Below, one piece after another: positions 21,068 to 30,239 of a stretch of DNA of 64,000 bases. Origin of the DNA: Pseudonocardia kunmingensis (GTDB taxonomy: Bacteria > Actinomycetota > Actinomycetes > Mycobacteriales > Pseudonocardiaceae); NCBI RefSeq assembly GCF_006716445.1, contig NZ_VFPA01000005.1:310001-374000 (forward strand), read 5' to 3'. A program made the position numbers and the translations under genes. The notes beneath the pieces are model-generated. The model searched no databases. It had not been told where the DNA came from and saw only the letters and a list, made by a program, of their open reading frames with translations. Every line of letters begins with the position of its first letter. Position 1 is the first letter of the stretch.

Positions 21068-21754
21068 TCACTGCGGGTCGTCGGCCCCGTCGGGCTCGTC
21101 CGTGACCGGTTCGGCGGTCACGACCTTGCGCCGCAGCCGGTTCAGCGCGCGGTGCTGCGTGACGCGCACGGCGCCGGGCGTGGAGCCCACGATGAGCGCG
21201 GTCTCCTCGGCGGACAGGCCGACCGCGATCCGCAGCACCAGCACCTCGCGCTGGCGCGGGGTGAGGCGCTGCAGCAGCGCGCCGAGCCGCTCGGTGAGCT
21301 CGACCTGCAGCAGATGGTGCTCCGGCCCGTCGTGCACCACCGGCGGGTCGGGCAGGTCGGCCACCGGCTCGGCCCGGTTGCGCCCGATCGCCCGGAACGC
21401 ATCGGTGACCTTGTGCGCGGCGATCCCGTAGACGAAGGCCCGGAACGACAGCCCGCGCAGCGTGTAGGTCGGCAGCGCGTTGACGACCGCGAGGCAGACC
21501 TCCTGCGCGACGTCGTCGGCCGCGCCGATCACGGTCTCCTGCCTGCCCAGCCGGGCCCGGCAGTACCGCAGCACGAGCGGGTGGATCTCCTCGAGCAGCC
21601 GCTCGCGGGCCTGCGGCTCGCCCGCGACCGCGCCCCGCAGCAGCCCCTCGAGCACCGGCGGGTCGCCCTCACCCGCGACGGCGGGCCCGGGTCCGGGTAC
21701 GTGGCCCGCCCCGAGCCGCGGGTCCGGCGCCGGGTCCTCCGCGAGGGCGGTCAT
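21068..21754 (-). CDS. shbA: RNA polymerase sigma factor, ShbA type
   Basis: An ECF-size sigma factor. Region 2 (ERLLEEIHPLVLRYCRARLG, then AADDVAQEVCLAVVNALPTY and FRAFVYGIAAHKVTDAFRA) and region 4 (LQRLTPRQREVLVLRIAVGL, SAEETALIVGSTPGAVRV) are complete. The wording matches ShbA, which in Streptomyces griseus drives transcription of the principal sigma gene hrdB. From the ATG at 21754 it has 228 residues; the first 45 are Pro/Ala-rich. No anti-sigma gene is adjacent. Identity as ShbA is family-level inference. Confidence 0.8.
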   Translation of the reverse strand: MTALAEDPAPDPRLGAGHVPGPGPAVAGEGDPPVLEGLLRGAVAGEPQARERLLEEIHPLVLRYCRARLGRQETVIGAADDVAQEVCLAVVNALPTYTLRGLSFRAFVYGIAAHKVTDAFRAIGRNRAEPVADLPDPPVVHDGPEHHLLQVELTERLGALLQRLTPRQREVLVLRIAVGLSAEETALIVGSTPGAVRVTQHRALNRLRRKVVTAEPVTDEPDGADDPQ

Positions 21755-22137
21755 CGCCGTGCTTCCGGCGGCACGTGGTGCTCGCCGGCCGTGGGACGGC
21801 AGCACTGGTCCAACGCGTTCATTCGGGTTCCCCTCCCCCTGCACCGGCGATGGACTCGCCGGCGACACGGACGCGCCCCGGTGCCGACCGGCGGCGCGCA
21901 CTGCGATCGTGCTGGGTACTGCTGTGCGTTACATCTCGCTGCTGTGAGCCACCGGACCGTCACGCGGATACCTGCTGCGTCCCCCGACCGCAGGCCCCGT
22001 CCGGTGCCCCACCCGTACGTCCGGTCGTGCCGTGCCCTGCACGTCCGGAGTCGTTCGACGTTCAAGTAGGCAGTCTGGTGTCGCACCCAAGTTGGAGTCA
22101 AGAGCAGTTCGGCCCGAAAACGGTTACGCTGCGCTCA
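21755..22137. other. Divergent intergenic region between sigma factor and TetR genes, no gene seen
   Basis: About 380 bases with lower coding bias than the flanks. It must hold both divergent promoters. I see TACGCT nine bases before the TetR ATG, which could be a -10 element giving a nearly leaderless message, but no matching -35 and no clear TetR operator palindrome. Confidence 0.4.
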
Positions 22138-22830
22138 ATGGCAGCCTCCGACTCCACTCTCCCGGACGATCCGCGCGCGCGGGCGGCGCAGACCAAGCGC
22201 GACCGTACGCGGCGGGCGCTCCTCGACGCCGCCGACGCCACGTTCGGTGCCCGGGGGTGGGCGAACACGCGCATGGAGGACATCGCCGCCGCCGCGGGCG
22301 TCAGCGCGGCCACCGCCTACAACCACTTCCCGTCCAAGCACGTGCTCGTCGGCTGCGTCTACGGCCCGCTGGTGCAGCCCCTGCTGGTGCAGGCCGACCA
22401 GGACCTGCGCGCGGGCCGGCCCGTCGTCGACGCCCTCACCGACCAGGTGCGGGCGCTCGCGCGGATCAGCCACCGCAACCGCAGGCTCACGGCGGCGTTC
22501 TGGTCCGCCGTCGAGGAGTACACGATCAAGGTGTCCGGCCCGCCCGACCCGGGCGACGACATCGACCCGCGCACGCTGGCCCCGGTGCCGCAGCCGCTGC
22601 GGATGCTGATCGAGCACGGCCAGCGCACCGGCGAGCTGCGCCCGTTCCCCACCGCGCTCGAGGCCAGCGGCATGATCGCGAACCTCCTGCTGCTGCGCAG
22701 CATCAACCACGCCGACGAGCCCGCCGAGATCACCGCGGAGCTCCTGCTCACCGTGCTCTTCGGGATGCTCCGCCCGGAGCTGCTCACCGCGGCGGGCGAG
22801 CGGACGCGTCCGTTCGGCCGCGTGCACTGA
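22138..22830 (+). CDS. TetR family transcriptional regulator
   Basis: A 230-residue regulator. The N-terminal helix-turn-helix (residues about 20-66: RRALLDAADATFGARGWANT, then MEDIAAAAGVSAATAYNHFP) is typical; the C-terminal ligand domain is all-helical and not assignable. It is divergent from the sigma-factor gene and followed by a separately promoted secreted-protein gene, so its target is not obvious from context. No Shine-Dalgarno is visible, fitting a short or absent leader. Confidence 0.85.
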   Translation: MAASDSTLPDDPRARAAQTKRDRTRRALLDAADATFGARGWANTRMEDIAAAAGVSAATAYNHFPSKHVLVGCVYGPLVQPLLVQADQDLRAGRPVVDALTDQVRALARISHRNRRLTAAFWSAVEEYTIKVSGPPDPGDDIDPRTLAPVPQPLRMLIEHGQRTGELRPFPTALEASGMIANLLLLRSINHADEPAEITAELLLTVLFGMLRPELLTAAGERTRPFGRVH

Positions 22831-22850
22831 CCCTGCTGCTCCCCCAACGG

Positions 22851-22867
22851 GTGGACCTCGGGTCCAC
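22851..22867 (+). terminator. Hairpin downstream of TetR gene
   Basis: GTGGACC-TCG-GGTCCAC forms a perfect 7-bp stem twenty bases after the stop codon. It has no U-tract. Confidence 0.45.
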
Positions 22868-22892
22868 GGGTGGGGCACCGCGCCCGGTGATC

Positions 22893-22922
22893 TTGTCAGG
22901 GCCCCCGCACCGGGCCTATCCG
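22893..22922 (+). promoter_or_regulatory. Promoter of the DNRLRE gene, probably leaderless
   Basis: TTGTCA, 18 bases, TATCCG. Transcription would start about seven to nine bases later, at or beside the GTG at 22931, and no Shine-Dalgarno precedes that GTG, so the message is probably leaderless. Confidence 0.5.
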
Positions 22923-22930
22923 TTGCGGAC

Positions 22931-24076
22931 GTGACGCGAGAGGCTCGACGACGGCGGGGAAGCGCGCTCGGCGCGGTGGCGGTGGCGACGGCTGTGGCGG
23001 TGGCGGGGCTCGCCGCGGTGGTGGCGCCACCCCCGGCGCACGCGGCGCCACCGGGAGCGGGGCAGGTGGAGGAGGGGCGCACCGAGACCAGCACGACCGT
23101 GCGGCAACCCGACGGCTCCCGCACCGTCACCCTGCACGCCGGACCGGTTCGGCTGCGCGAGGGCGCGCGGTGGCGCCCCGTCGACCTCACCCTCGTGGCC
23201 GGTCCGGACGGCATCGTGCGCCCGACCGCGGTCGCGCACGACCTCGCACTGACCCCGACCGGACCGGTCGTCCATTTCGCCGGCGGCGGGAGCGCCGCCC
23301 TGGACCGGACCACGCCGCTGCCCGCCCCGCGGCTGACCGGCCACCGCGCCACCTACCCGCAGGCGCAGCCGGGCCACGACCTGGTCGTCGAGGCGACCCG
23401 CAGCGGATTCGTCGCGTCCCTGCGCCGGACGGACCCCGCCGCGGCCCCCGTGCCGCCGCTGGCGCTGCGCCGTGACGGGCGGCCCGCGGGGGCCGGGGAG
23501 CCGCTCACCGGGGAGGCACTGGTGGAGACCGAGTCCGCGGTGAGCCGGGTGGTGGCCGCCGCGCCGCCCGCGGGTCCCGCTCCGGTGCCGTTCGACACGA
23601 CCGTGCAGACCACGGTGGCGCGCACCGACCTCTCCGGTGACCCGGACCTGCGCCTGGGCACCTACGACGGGACGGCGCTCGCCCGCAGCCTGCTCACGTG
23701 GGACACGGCCGCGCTCGCCGGGCAGCGGGTCACCGCCGCGCGGCTGCTCGTGCACCAGGACTGGTCGGCGTCGTGCGCGCCGCGGGCGTGGGAGGTGTGG
23801 TCGGCGCCCGCGGCGGGCCCGCAGACCCGGTGGTCGACCCAGCCCGCCGCGGACCGGATGTGGGCCACCAGCACGGAGACGCGCGGGCACGCCGCCTGCG
23901 CGGGCGGCTGGTCCGCCGTCGACGTCACCGGGCTGGTGCGTGCCTGGGCCGACGCCGGGGCCCCCGCCGGGGGCGTCCAGCTGCGCGCGGGCGACGAGCG
24001 CGACCCGCTCGGGTGGAAGCGGTTCGGTTCCGCCGAGGGCCCGCACGTCCCGCACCTGGAGGTCACCCTCGCGTGA
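22931..24076 (+). CDS. Secreted DNRLRE-domain protein
   Basis: A 381-residue exported protein. A basic start (TREARRRRG) and hydrophobic stretch end at an AHA-AP signal-peptidase site near residue 39. The following strand-rich part (VTLHAGPVRLREGARWRPVD) resembles the N-terminal segment of wall-associated/RHS-type proteins. The last 160 residues fit a DNRLRE fold: LRLGTYDGTALARSLLTWDT, conserved Trp pairs, WSAVDVTGLVRAWA. There is no catalytic motif, so a structural or carbohydrate-binding role outside the cell is likely. The downstream secreted glycosidase may be its partner. Confidence 0.72.
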   Translation: MTREARRRRGSALGAVAVATAVAVAGLAAVVAPPPAHAAPPGAGQVEEGRTETSTTVRQPDGSRTVTLHAGPVRLREGARWRPVDLTLVAGPDGIVRPTAVAHDLALTPTGPVVHFAGGGSAALDRTTPLPAPRLTGHRATYPQAQPGHDLVVEATRSGFVASLRRTDPAAAPVPPLALRRDGRPAGAGEPLTGEALVETESAVSRVVAAAPPAGPAPVPFDTTVQTTVARTDLSGDPDLRLGTYDGTALARSLLTWDTAALAGQRVTAARLLVHQDWSASCAPRAWEVWSAPAAGPQTRWSTQPAADRMWATSTETRGHAACAGGWSAVDVTGLVRAWADAGAPAGGVQLRAGDERDPLGWKRFGSAEGPHVPHLEVTLA

Positions 24077-24147
24077 CCGCCCGCAACGCCCGAACGAATG
24101 AGCCGAAAACGCCACGGGGGCCGCGCGCGTCCAGGAGGATCCCCGCC

Positions 24148-26694
24148 GTGAGGTTCTCCGCCCGGACGGCAGCCGCCGCCCTCGCCGTGCTCGCCGCGGC
24201 CACCGCCGGGGCGGGCGCGCCGGCTCCCGCCGTGCCGACCCCCGCCGTGCAGTTCGCCGCGACCCAGGACGGGGCGGTGCAGGACGGGGCGGTGCAGGAC
24301 GGGGCGGTGCAGGACAGGGCGGTGCAGGACAGGGCGGTGCAGGACGGGGCGGTGCAGGACGGGGCGGTGCAGGACAGGGCGGTGCAGGACAGGGCGGTGC
24401 CGGTGCGCGCGGGCCAGGACCCGTGCCCGTGGCACGCCGCCGCGGTGCGGCTCGCCGGGTCGCTGGCGGGCGAGAGCGACCCGCGGGCCGAGCGCCTGCG
24501 GGCCGCGCTCGAGCGCCGGGGCATCACGGCCGACGGCGCGCCGCCCGAGGGCTGCGGGGGCGCCGAGCAGGAGGAACCGCCCGCCGAGCGCGACCGCGGC
24601 GACGCGGCTCCCGGGCCGGGCGACGGCGTCGGACGCATCGCCGTGGGCGCCGACGGCAACCAGCACGACGAGGACGACTGGGCATCCGCGCCCATGGCAC
24701 TGGCCATCCTCGCCCAGCGCGGCCTGCAGCCGAACCTCGTGAACTTCACCTACGACAACCACATCTGGGACTCCGACCCGACGCACCGGGAGAACATGAC
24801 CGAGAGCGTCCTGGGGGCCGCGGAGCGGTTCGGCTTCGACACCTCGGCCTTCTACGACGCCGCCGACCCCGACGGGCTCGCGGCGGGCGTGGCCGACCTC
24901 ACCGCCGAGATCAACGCCTCCACCCCCGACGACGAGCTCACCATCGTGATCGGCGGCCCCGTCGAGACCACCTGGATGGCCCTCGACGCCGCCGACCCGC
25001 AGGCCCGCGAGAACGTCCGGTGCGTCTCGCACGGCGAGGGGACGTTCAACCAGACCCACGGGGCCACCGACCACGGCGGCCACTCCTACGACGACGTGAT
25101 CGACCTCGGTTGCCGGCGGGTGCAGATCCCCGACCAGAACGGCAACCTCGGCCCCACCGACATGTCCGACTGGGACTACCTGCTCGACTCCGGCGACCCG
25201 GACCTGGAGTGGTTGCACTCCCGCCTCGAGCTGGCCGAGAAGGGCGACGTGTCCGACGCGGGCGTGACCTACTTCGCCATCACCGGCGAGGAGGAGCCGA
25301 CGCGCGCGGACCTGGAGGCGTTGCTCACCGGCCCGCGCACCGAGCCCCCCGCGCGCCGGTTCGCGTCCGAGGCCGAGGGCGTCTCCTCCCGGCCGCCCCG
25401 CCCGGACGGTGCGCAGGAGCCCGGCGACGCCGCGGGCCTCCCGCCCGTCGAGGTCTCGGCGAACGGGCGGTTCCTCCAGCACCCCGGCGGCAGGCCGTTC
25501 TTCTGGCTCGCCGACACCGGGTGGGAGCTGTTCCACCGGGCCGACCGCGAGGACGCCCGGCTCTACCTCGACACGCGCGCCGCACAGGGGTTCACCGTGA
25601 TCCAGGCCGTCGCCCTCGCCGAGAAGGGCGGGTTGGAGGTCCCCACCCCCGCGGGCCACACGCCGCTGGTCGACGAGGACCCCGCGCGGCCCGACGTGCG
25701 GCCGGGCCCCGACGACGACTACTGGGACGACGTCGACTACATGATCGACTACGCCAACGCGCAGGGCCTGTACGTCGCGCTCTGGGCGGCATGGGGCAGC
25801 ATGGTCCAGGACGGGCCGGAGGTGCTGAACGCCTCCAACGCCCGGGCCTACGGGGAGTTCCTGGGCGAGCGCTACGGCGGCAAGGACGTCTTCTTCGTCC
25901 TCGGCGGGGATCGCGAGTCGAACGCGGGCGCCAACACCCCGGAGGTGTGGAGAGCGCTCGCCGAGGGCATCCGCGCCACCGACACCCACGACCGGCTGAT
26001 CTCGTTCCACCCGTGGGGCGAGGAGTCCTCCACCGAGATGTTCCCCAACGACAGCCCGGTCCTCGACTTCAACCTGATCCAGGGCAGCCACAAGAAGGTG
26101 CCGTTCGCGCAGCTCACCACCCTGCTGGTCGAGGACTACGGCAAGAGCCCGCCCAAGCCGGTGATCGACAGCGAGGTGTTCTACGAGGAGCACCCGTTCA
26201 ACTGGAACTCCCGGGAGGGCTGGAAGACCGCGGTGCACGCCCGCGGCGCGGCCTACTACCAGGTCTTCTCCGGCGCGGCCGGGCACACCTACGGCAACGG
26301 GGCCGTGCACCAGTTCTGGGAACCGGGCATGGACGCGCCCTACGAGGTCCGCGACGCGTGGCAGGAGGCGATCCGGCACGAGGGCGCCACGCAGATGCGC
26401 CACCTCAAGGACCTGCTGCTCTCGCGCTCCTTCCTCGACCGGATCCCCGACCGGTCGCTGATCACCTCCGGTGCCGGGCGCGCCACCCGGTCGGAGTCGG
26501 GCAGCTGGGCCATGGTCTACCTGCCCGAGGGCGGCTCCGTCGACGTGGACACCTCGGTGCTCGCGAGCAGCAGCCCGCAGGTCACGTGGTTCGACCCGCG
26601 CACCGGCGAGTCCTGGGCCGGCGAGGCGGCAGGCGCCGGCTCGTACACCGCGCCCGACGAGCAGGACTGGGTCCTGGTCCTCGACGCGCCCTGA
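24148..26694 (+). CDS. Secreted two-domain glycosidase: nucleoside-hydrolase-like plus GH140/DUF4038-like
   Basis: An 848-residue exported protein. GTG at 24148 has AGGAGG nine bases before it and begins a signal peptide. Residues about 40-84 are nine copies of QD[G/R]AV. Residues about 164-400 (IAVGADGNQHDEDDWASAPM ... FNQTHGATDHGGHSYDDVID) look like the nucleoside-hydrolase-like domain of the Sde182 type. From about 431 a DUF4038/GH140 barrel follows (GRPFFWLADTGWELFH, LGGDRESN, IDSEVFYEEHPFNW), where the Asp near 588 and Glu near 674 fit the catalytic pair, then a C-terminal beta domain. The substrate is probably a plant or microbial polysaccharide; apiosidase activity is only one possibility. 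Confidence 0.72.
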   Translation: MRFSARTAAAALAVLAAATAGAGAPAPAVPTPAVQFAATQDGAVQDGAVQDGAVQDRAVQDRAVQDGAVQDGAVQDRAVQDRAVPVRAGQDPCPWHAAAVRLAGSLAGESDPRAERLRAALERRGITADGAPPEGCGGAEQEEPPAERDRGDAAPGPGDGVGRIAVGADGNQHDEDDWASAPMALAILAQRGLQPNLVNFTYDNHIWDSDPTHRENMTESVLGAAERFGFDTSAFYDAADPDGLAAGVADLTAEINASTPDDELTIVIGGPVETTWMALDAADPQARENVRCVSHGEGTFNQTHGATDHGGHSYDDVIDLGCRRVQIPDQNGNLGPTDMSDWDYLLDSGDPDLEWLHSRLELAEKGDVSDAGVTYFAITGEEEPTRADLEALLTGPRTEPPARRFASEAEGVSSRPPRPDGAQEPGDAAGLPPVEVSANGRFLQHPGGRPFFWLADTGWELFHRADREDARLYLDTRAAQGFTVIQAVALAEKGGLEVPTPAGHTPLVDEDPARPDVRPGPDDDYWDDVDYMIDYANAQGLYVALWAAWGSMVQDGPEVLNASNARAYGEFLGERYGGKDVFFVLGGDRESNAGANTPEVWRALAEGIRATDTHDRLISFHPWGEESSTEMFPNDSPVLDFNLIQGSHKKVPFAQLTTLLVEDYGKSPPKPVIDSEVFYEEHPFNWNSREGWKTAVHARGAAYYQVFSGAAGHTYGNGAVHQFWEPGMDAPYEVRDAWQEAIRHEGATQMRHLKDLLLSRSFLDRIPDRSLITSGAGRATRSESGSWAMVYLPEGGSVDVDTSVLASSSPQVTWFDPRTGESWAGEAAGAGSYTAPDEQDWVLVLDAP
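24265..24399 (+). repeat. Nine in-frame 15-bp repeats (QD[G/R]AV)
   Basis: Near-identical 15-base units CAGGACGGGGCGGTG and CAGGACAGGGCGGTG alternate in blocks 3-2-2-2. The block pattern suggests duplication by slippage or unequal exchange. The unit keeps the reading frame, so copy-number change would only lengthen a linker between signal peptide and first domain. Confidence 0.9.
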
Positions 26695-26782
26695 GCCGCC
26701 CACCCGCTCTCCCCCACCGGAGGGAGCGGCTTCCCCCTCCTGCGGGAGCAGCGGGCGCCTCCGGTGCCCGAGCCTGGTCGGC

Positions 26783-27496
26783 ATGCGGACACCACGCCAC
26801 CCGTCGGCCGTCGACAGCGCTCCCCCGGCCGGTCTCCCGCCCGGCCAGCGCCTGCGTCGCGACTTCCCCCGCTTCGGGGTGCCGTTCCCGCCCCGGCCGC
26901 AGGCGCCCGCCGTCGCGGAGCTCGCCGTCACCGGCGCGGTCGAGCACGAGCTGCGGCTCCCGCTCACCGAGCTGTTCGACGCGCTCCCCCGCGTCACGCG
27001 CACCGCCGACTTCCACTGCGTCGCCACCTGGTCGGCCACCGGCCTGCAGTGGTCGGGCGTCTCGTTCCGGCAGTTCTGGGAGCAGGTCGTCGTCCCCCGT
27101 TGCGGGCCCACCGGCGCCGTCGCCGTCATCGCCCACGGCGACGACGGCGTCACGGCGGTCCTCGACATGCGGGACGCGCTGGCCGACGACGTCCTGCTCG
27201 CCGACCGGCTCGACGGCCGGCCGCTCGACGACGACCACGGGGCTCCGCTGCGCCTCGTGAGCCCCGCCCAGTACGGCTACAAGAACATCAAGCACCTCGT
27301 CGCGCTGGAGGCCACGCGCACGTTCCCCAGGCCCGGCCGCGTCCTCGGCGAGCACCCGCGGGCCAGGGTGGCCCTCGAGGAGCGCGACCCGTACCTGAAC
27401 GCGCGGACCTACCGCCTCATCGGCCGCGCGCTCACCCCGCTGATCGCCTGGCTGAACCGCCGCGACTCCCGGAGGTCGACCCGCTCCCCGTCCTGA
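26783..27496 (+). CDS. Molybdopterin-dependent oxidoreductase (sulfite-oxidase fold)
   Basis: A 237-residue protein of the SUOX/YedY-type molybdopterin-binding family. FHCVATWSATGLQWSGV carries the Cys expected to ligate molybdenum, and SPAQYGYKNIKHLVALEA is the family's C-terminal signature. There is no Tat signal, so it is probably cytoplasmic, and no haem or dimerisation domain is present. The start ATG at 26783 has only a weak ribosome site; an internal start is possible. The electron acceptor and substrate are unknown. Neighbours give no clear pathway. Confidence 0.8.
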   Translation: MRTPRHPSAVDSAPPAGLPPGQRLRRDFPRFGVPFPPRPQAPAVAELAVTGAVEHELRLPLTELFDALPRVTRTADFHCVATWSATGLQWSGVSFRQFWEQVVVPRCGPTGAVAVIAHGDDGVTAVLDMRDALADDVLLADRLDGRPLDDDHGAPLRLVSPAQYGYKNIKHLVALEATRTFPRPGRVLGEHPRARVALEERDPYLNARTYRLIGRALTPLIAWLNRRDSRRSTRSPS

Positions 27497-27543
27497 TGCG
27501 ACGACCCCGCGGCCGCAGTGCGGGCGGGGCGCGGGCGGGGCGA

Positions 27544-28785
27544 TCAGAGGTCGGTGACCAGCACGTCGGCGAGCGCGTCGACGGCGAGGTCGATCTCGTC
27601 CTCGGTGACCACCAGCGGCGGCGAGAGCCGGATCGTCGCCCCGTGGGTGTCCTTCACCAGTACCCCCCGGCGGGCCAGTGCCTCGCTCACCGCGCGGCCG
27701 TCGCCCCGTCTCGGGTCGATGTCCACGCCGGCCCACAGGCCCGCACCGCGCACCGCGACCACGCCCTGCCCGCGCAGCCCCGCGAGCCGGGCGTGCAGCG
27801 CGTCGCCGAGCCTGCGCGCGGCGGCGAGCACCCCGTCCGGCCCGGTGTCGGCGAGAAGCCGCAGCACCGCGCGGCCGACGGCGCAGGCGACCGGGTTGCC
27901 GCCGAAGGTGCTGCCGTGCTGGCCGGGGCGCAGCACGCCCAGCACCTCGTCGTCGGCGACCACCGCCGACAGGGCCACGATGCCCCCGCCCAGCGCCTTG
28001 CCCAGCAGGTAGACGTCGGCGTCGACGCCCGCCGCGCGCGTCGCGAGCACGTGCCCGGTCCGGCCGAGGCCGGCCTGCACCTCGTCGGCCACGAAGAGCA
28101 CGCGCGCGTGGTCGCAGACCTCGCGGACCCCGGCCAGGTAGCCGGCGGGCGGCACGACCACGCCTGCCTCGCCCTGCACGGGCTCGAGCAGCACCGCCAC
28201 GGTGTCGGGGGTGACGGCGGCGGCGAGCGCGCCCAGGTCGCCGTAGGGCACCACGTCGAAGCCCGGCGTGAAGGGACCGAAGCCGCCGCGGGCCTCCGGG
28301 TCGGTGGAGAAGCCGACGATGCTGATCGTGCGGCCGTGGAACCCGCCCGCGGCCACGACGATCCGGGCCCGGTCCGCGGGCACGCCCTTGACCTCGTAGC
28401 CCCACTTCCGCGCGACCTTCAGCCCGCTCTCGACGGCCTCGGCGCCGGTGTTCATCGGCAGCACGCGCTGCTTGCCCACGAGCGCCGCGAGCTCGGCGCA
28501 GAACGGGCCGAGCTGGTCGTTGCCGAAGGCCCGGCTGGTCAGGGTCAGCCGGTCGAGCTGCCGGTGGGCCGCGGCGACCAGGTCGGGGTGGCGGTGCCCG
28601 AAGTTGAGCGCCGAGTAGCCGGCGAGGCAGTCGAGGTAGCGGCGCCCCTCGACGTCGGTGACCCAGGCCCCGCTGCCGTGGGCCACCACGACCGGGAGCG
28701 GGTGGTAGTTGTGCGCCGAGTGCTCGTGCACGAGCTGCTCGTGCAGGGCCGTCACGGAGTTCGGGGCCGGGTCCGTCACCGTCAT
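27544..28785 (-). CDS. rocD: Ornithine aminotransferase
   Basis: Moves the delta-amino group of ornithine to 2-oxoglutarate, giving glutamate semialdehyde/pyrroline-5-carboxylate. The 413-residue class III aminotransferase has AGYSALNFGHRHPD, MNTGAEAVESGLKVAR, the VADEVQAGLGRTG motif and the PLP lysine in LLGKALGGG. Its ATG overlaps the ddaH stop by four bases. With ddaH upstream it forms an arginine-to-glutamate catabolic pair. Confidence 0.93.
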   Translation of the reverse strand: MTVTDPAPNSVTALHEQLVHEHSAHNYHPLPVVVAHGSGAWVTDVEGRRYLDCLAGYSALNFGHRHPDLVAAAHRQLDRLTLTSRAFGNDQLGPFCAELAALVGKQRVLPMNTGAEAVESGLKVARKWGYEVKGVPADRARIVVAAGGFHGRTISIVGFSTDPEARGGFGPFTPGFDVVPYGDLGALAAAVTPDTVAVLLEPVQGEAGVVVPPAGYLAGVREVCDHARVLFVADEVQAGLGRTGHVLATRAAGVDADVYLLGKALGGGIVALSAVVADDEVLGVLRPGQHGSTFGGNPVACAVGRAVLRLLADTGPDGVLAAARRLGDALHARLAGLRGQGVVAVRGAGLWAGVDIDPRRGDGRAVSEALARRGVLVKDTHGATIRLSPPLVVTEDEIDLAVDALADVLVTDL

Positions 28786-29630
28786 GCGCGCACCTCCAGG
28801 GTGCAGCACTTGGGTCCGCCGCCGCCCTTGCGCAGCTCCGACAGGTCGACGGGGACGGGCACGAAGCCGCGCTCGGCCAGCGCGGCGGCGAGGCCGACCG
28901 CCTGCGCGGGGAGCACGACGTGCCGCCCGTCGCTCACCGCGTTGAGCCCGAGGACGGCGGCGTCGGCGGGGTCGGCCACGAGCGCGTCGGGGAACCGGGC
29001 GCGCAGCACCTCCTGCGCCGCGGGCGTGAACGCCGCGGGCAGCCACGCGACCGTCGTCTCGTCGAGCACGGCGATCGCGGTGTCCAGGTGGTAGTAGCGG
29101 GGGTCGACCAGCTCCAGCGCGACGACCTCGCGCCCCAGCACGGCCGCGGCCTCGGCGTGGGCGCGCGGGTCGGTGCGGAACCCGCAACCGGCCAGCACGA
29201 CGTCCCCGACGACGAGCAGGTCGCCCTCGCCCTCGTTGACGAACTCGGGCTCGACGACCGGGTGGCCCGCGGCGGCGAACCACGCGCGGTGCGCCTGCGC
29301 CTCCGCGGCCCGCTCCGGGTGGCGGAACCGCGCGCCGAGGACCAGCCCGTCGACGACGGTGGCGCCGTTGGCGGTGTAGACCATGTCGGGCAGCCCGGGG
29401 ACGGGATCGAGCAGATCGACGCGGTGGCCCAGGTCGAGGTAGGTGCGCCGCAGCGCGTCCCACTGCGCGAGGGCGCGCTCGCGGTCCACGGGGACGTCCG
29501 GGTGCATCCAGGGGTTGATGGCGTAGCGCACCTCGAAGTGGTCGGGGCGGCACATGAGGTAGTGGCGGGGGCGCGCGGTGCGCGCGGTCGCGGGCGACGG
29601 CCGGGGCAGGACGCTGGTCACGACGATCAC
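28782..29630 (-). CDS. ddaH: Dimethylargininase / arginine-modifying amidinotransferase-fold enzyme
   Basis: A 282-residue guanidino-group enzyme. MCRPDHFEVRYAINPWM at the start, FVNEGEGDLL, the His-x-Asp in YYHLDTAIAVLDE, and the C-terminal Cys in GGGGPKCCTLEV form the expected catalytic set. Family members hydrolyse methylarginine or arginine. Coupling with rocD suggests that arginine or citrulline leads to ornithine here, but the true substrate is unproven. I prefer a GTG at 29630; an upstream TTG at 29657 would add nine residues. Confidence 0.82.
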   Translation of the reverse strand: MIVVTSVLPRPSPATARTARPRHYLMCRPDHFEVRYAINPWMHPDVPVDRERALAQWDALRRTYLDLGHRVDLLDPVPGLPDMVYTANGATVVDGLVLGARFRHPERAAEAQAHRAWFAAAGHPVVEPEFVNEGEGDLLVVGDVVLAGCGFRTDPRAHAEAAAVLGREVVALELVDPRYYHLDTAIAVLDETTVAWLPAAFTPAAQEVLRARFPDALVADPADAAVLGLNAVSDGRHVVLPAQAVGLAAALAERGFVPVPVDLSELRKGGGGPKCCTLEVRA

Positions 29631-29728
29631 GGTAGGAACGCCGATCGCGGCGGACAATCGCGATCCGCTGCTGGTCCACGCACGATTCCCGCGTGGATGG
29701 CGGCGCTTCCGCGCGACCGTTGCGCGGG

Positions 29729-30184
29729 CTACGGGGGCGGCGGGGTCGACGGGCGGCGCAGCAGCGGGGAGAGCACCAGCACCGACTTGGTCCGGGCCAC
29801 GAACGGCTGCGCGCCGATCTGTTCGAGCACCTGCTCGAAGTGGCGCATGTCGGTGGCGAGGATGCGCAGCACGGCGTCGGCGTCCCCGGAGACCGTGCTG
29901 GCGTCGACGACCTCCGGGAACCGGTCCACCGCCGCCCGGATCACGGCGGGAGCGGTGCTGTTGCGGCAGTACAGCTCGACGTAGCCCTCGACGGTCCAGC
30001 CGAGCGCGGCCGGGTCGAGCCGCACGGTGAACCCGGTGATCGCGCCCGCGGCCCGCAGGCGGTCGACGCGGCGCTTGACCGCCGACGCGCTCAGCCCGAC
30101 CCGCTGGCCCAGCTCGGCGTAGCTGCGGCGGGCGTCGTCCACGAGCAGCGCGACGATCTCGGAGTCCAGGCGGTCGAGCGGCAC
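29729..30184 (-). CDS. Lrp/AsnC family transcriptional regulator
   Basis: A 151-residue regulator: N-terminal winged helix (LDRLDSEIVALLVDDARRSY, then LGQRVGLSASAVKRRVDRL) and a C-terminal RAM ligand domain (VDASTVSGDADAVLRILATD). GTG at 30184 has GGATGG upstream. It is divergent from arcA with only 55 bases between them and lies upstream of ddaH-rocD, so it probably senses arginine, ornithine or a related amino acid and controls both sides. Confidence 0.88.
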   Translation of the reverse strand: MPLDRLDSEIVALLVDDARRSYAELGQRVGLSASAVKRRVDRLRAAGAITGFTVRLDPAALGWTVEGYVELYCRNSTAPAVIRAAVDRFPEVVDASTVSGDADAVLRILATDMRHFEQVLEQIGAQPFVARTKSVLVLSPLLRRPSTPPPP

Positions 30185-30213
30185 GAACCCATCCTGCCCG
30201 GTCGTGTCATCGG

Positions 30214-30235
30214 CCCGCTCCGCTCGGCGAGCGGG
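30214..30235. promoter_or_regulatory. Inverted repeat in the lrp/arcA divergent gap
   Basis: CCCGCTC, eight bases, GAGCGGG lies four bases before the arcA ATG. It may be an Lrp operator or an mRNA hairpin limiting arcA translation. The stem is short, so this is tentative. Confidence 0.3.
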
Positions 30236-30239
30236 CACG

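Noticed and set aside
24265-24399. CRISPR or regulatory repeat
   Set aside because: The 15-bp units are contiguous, in frame and inside a clear coding sequence.
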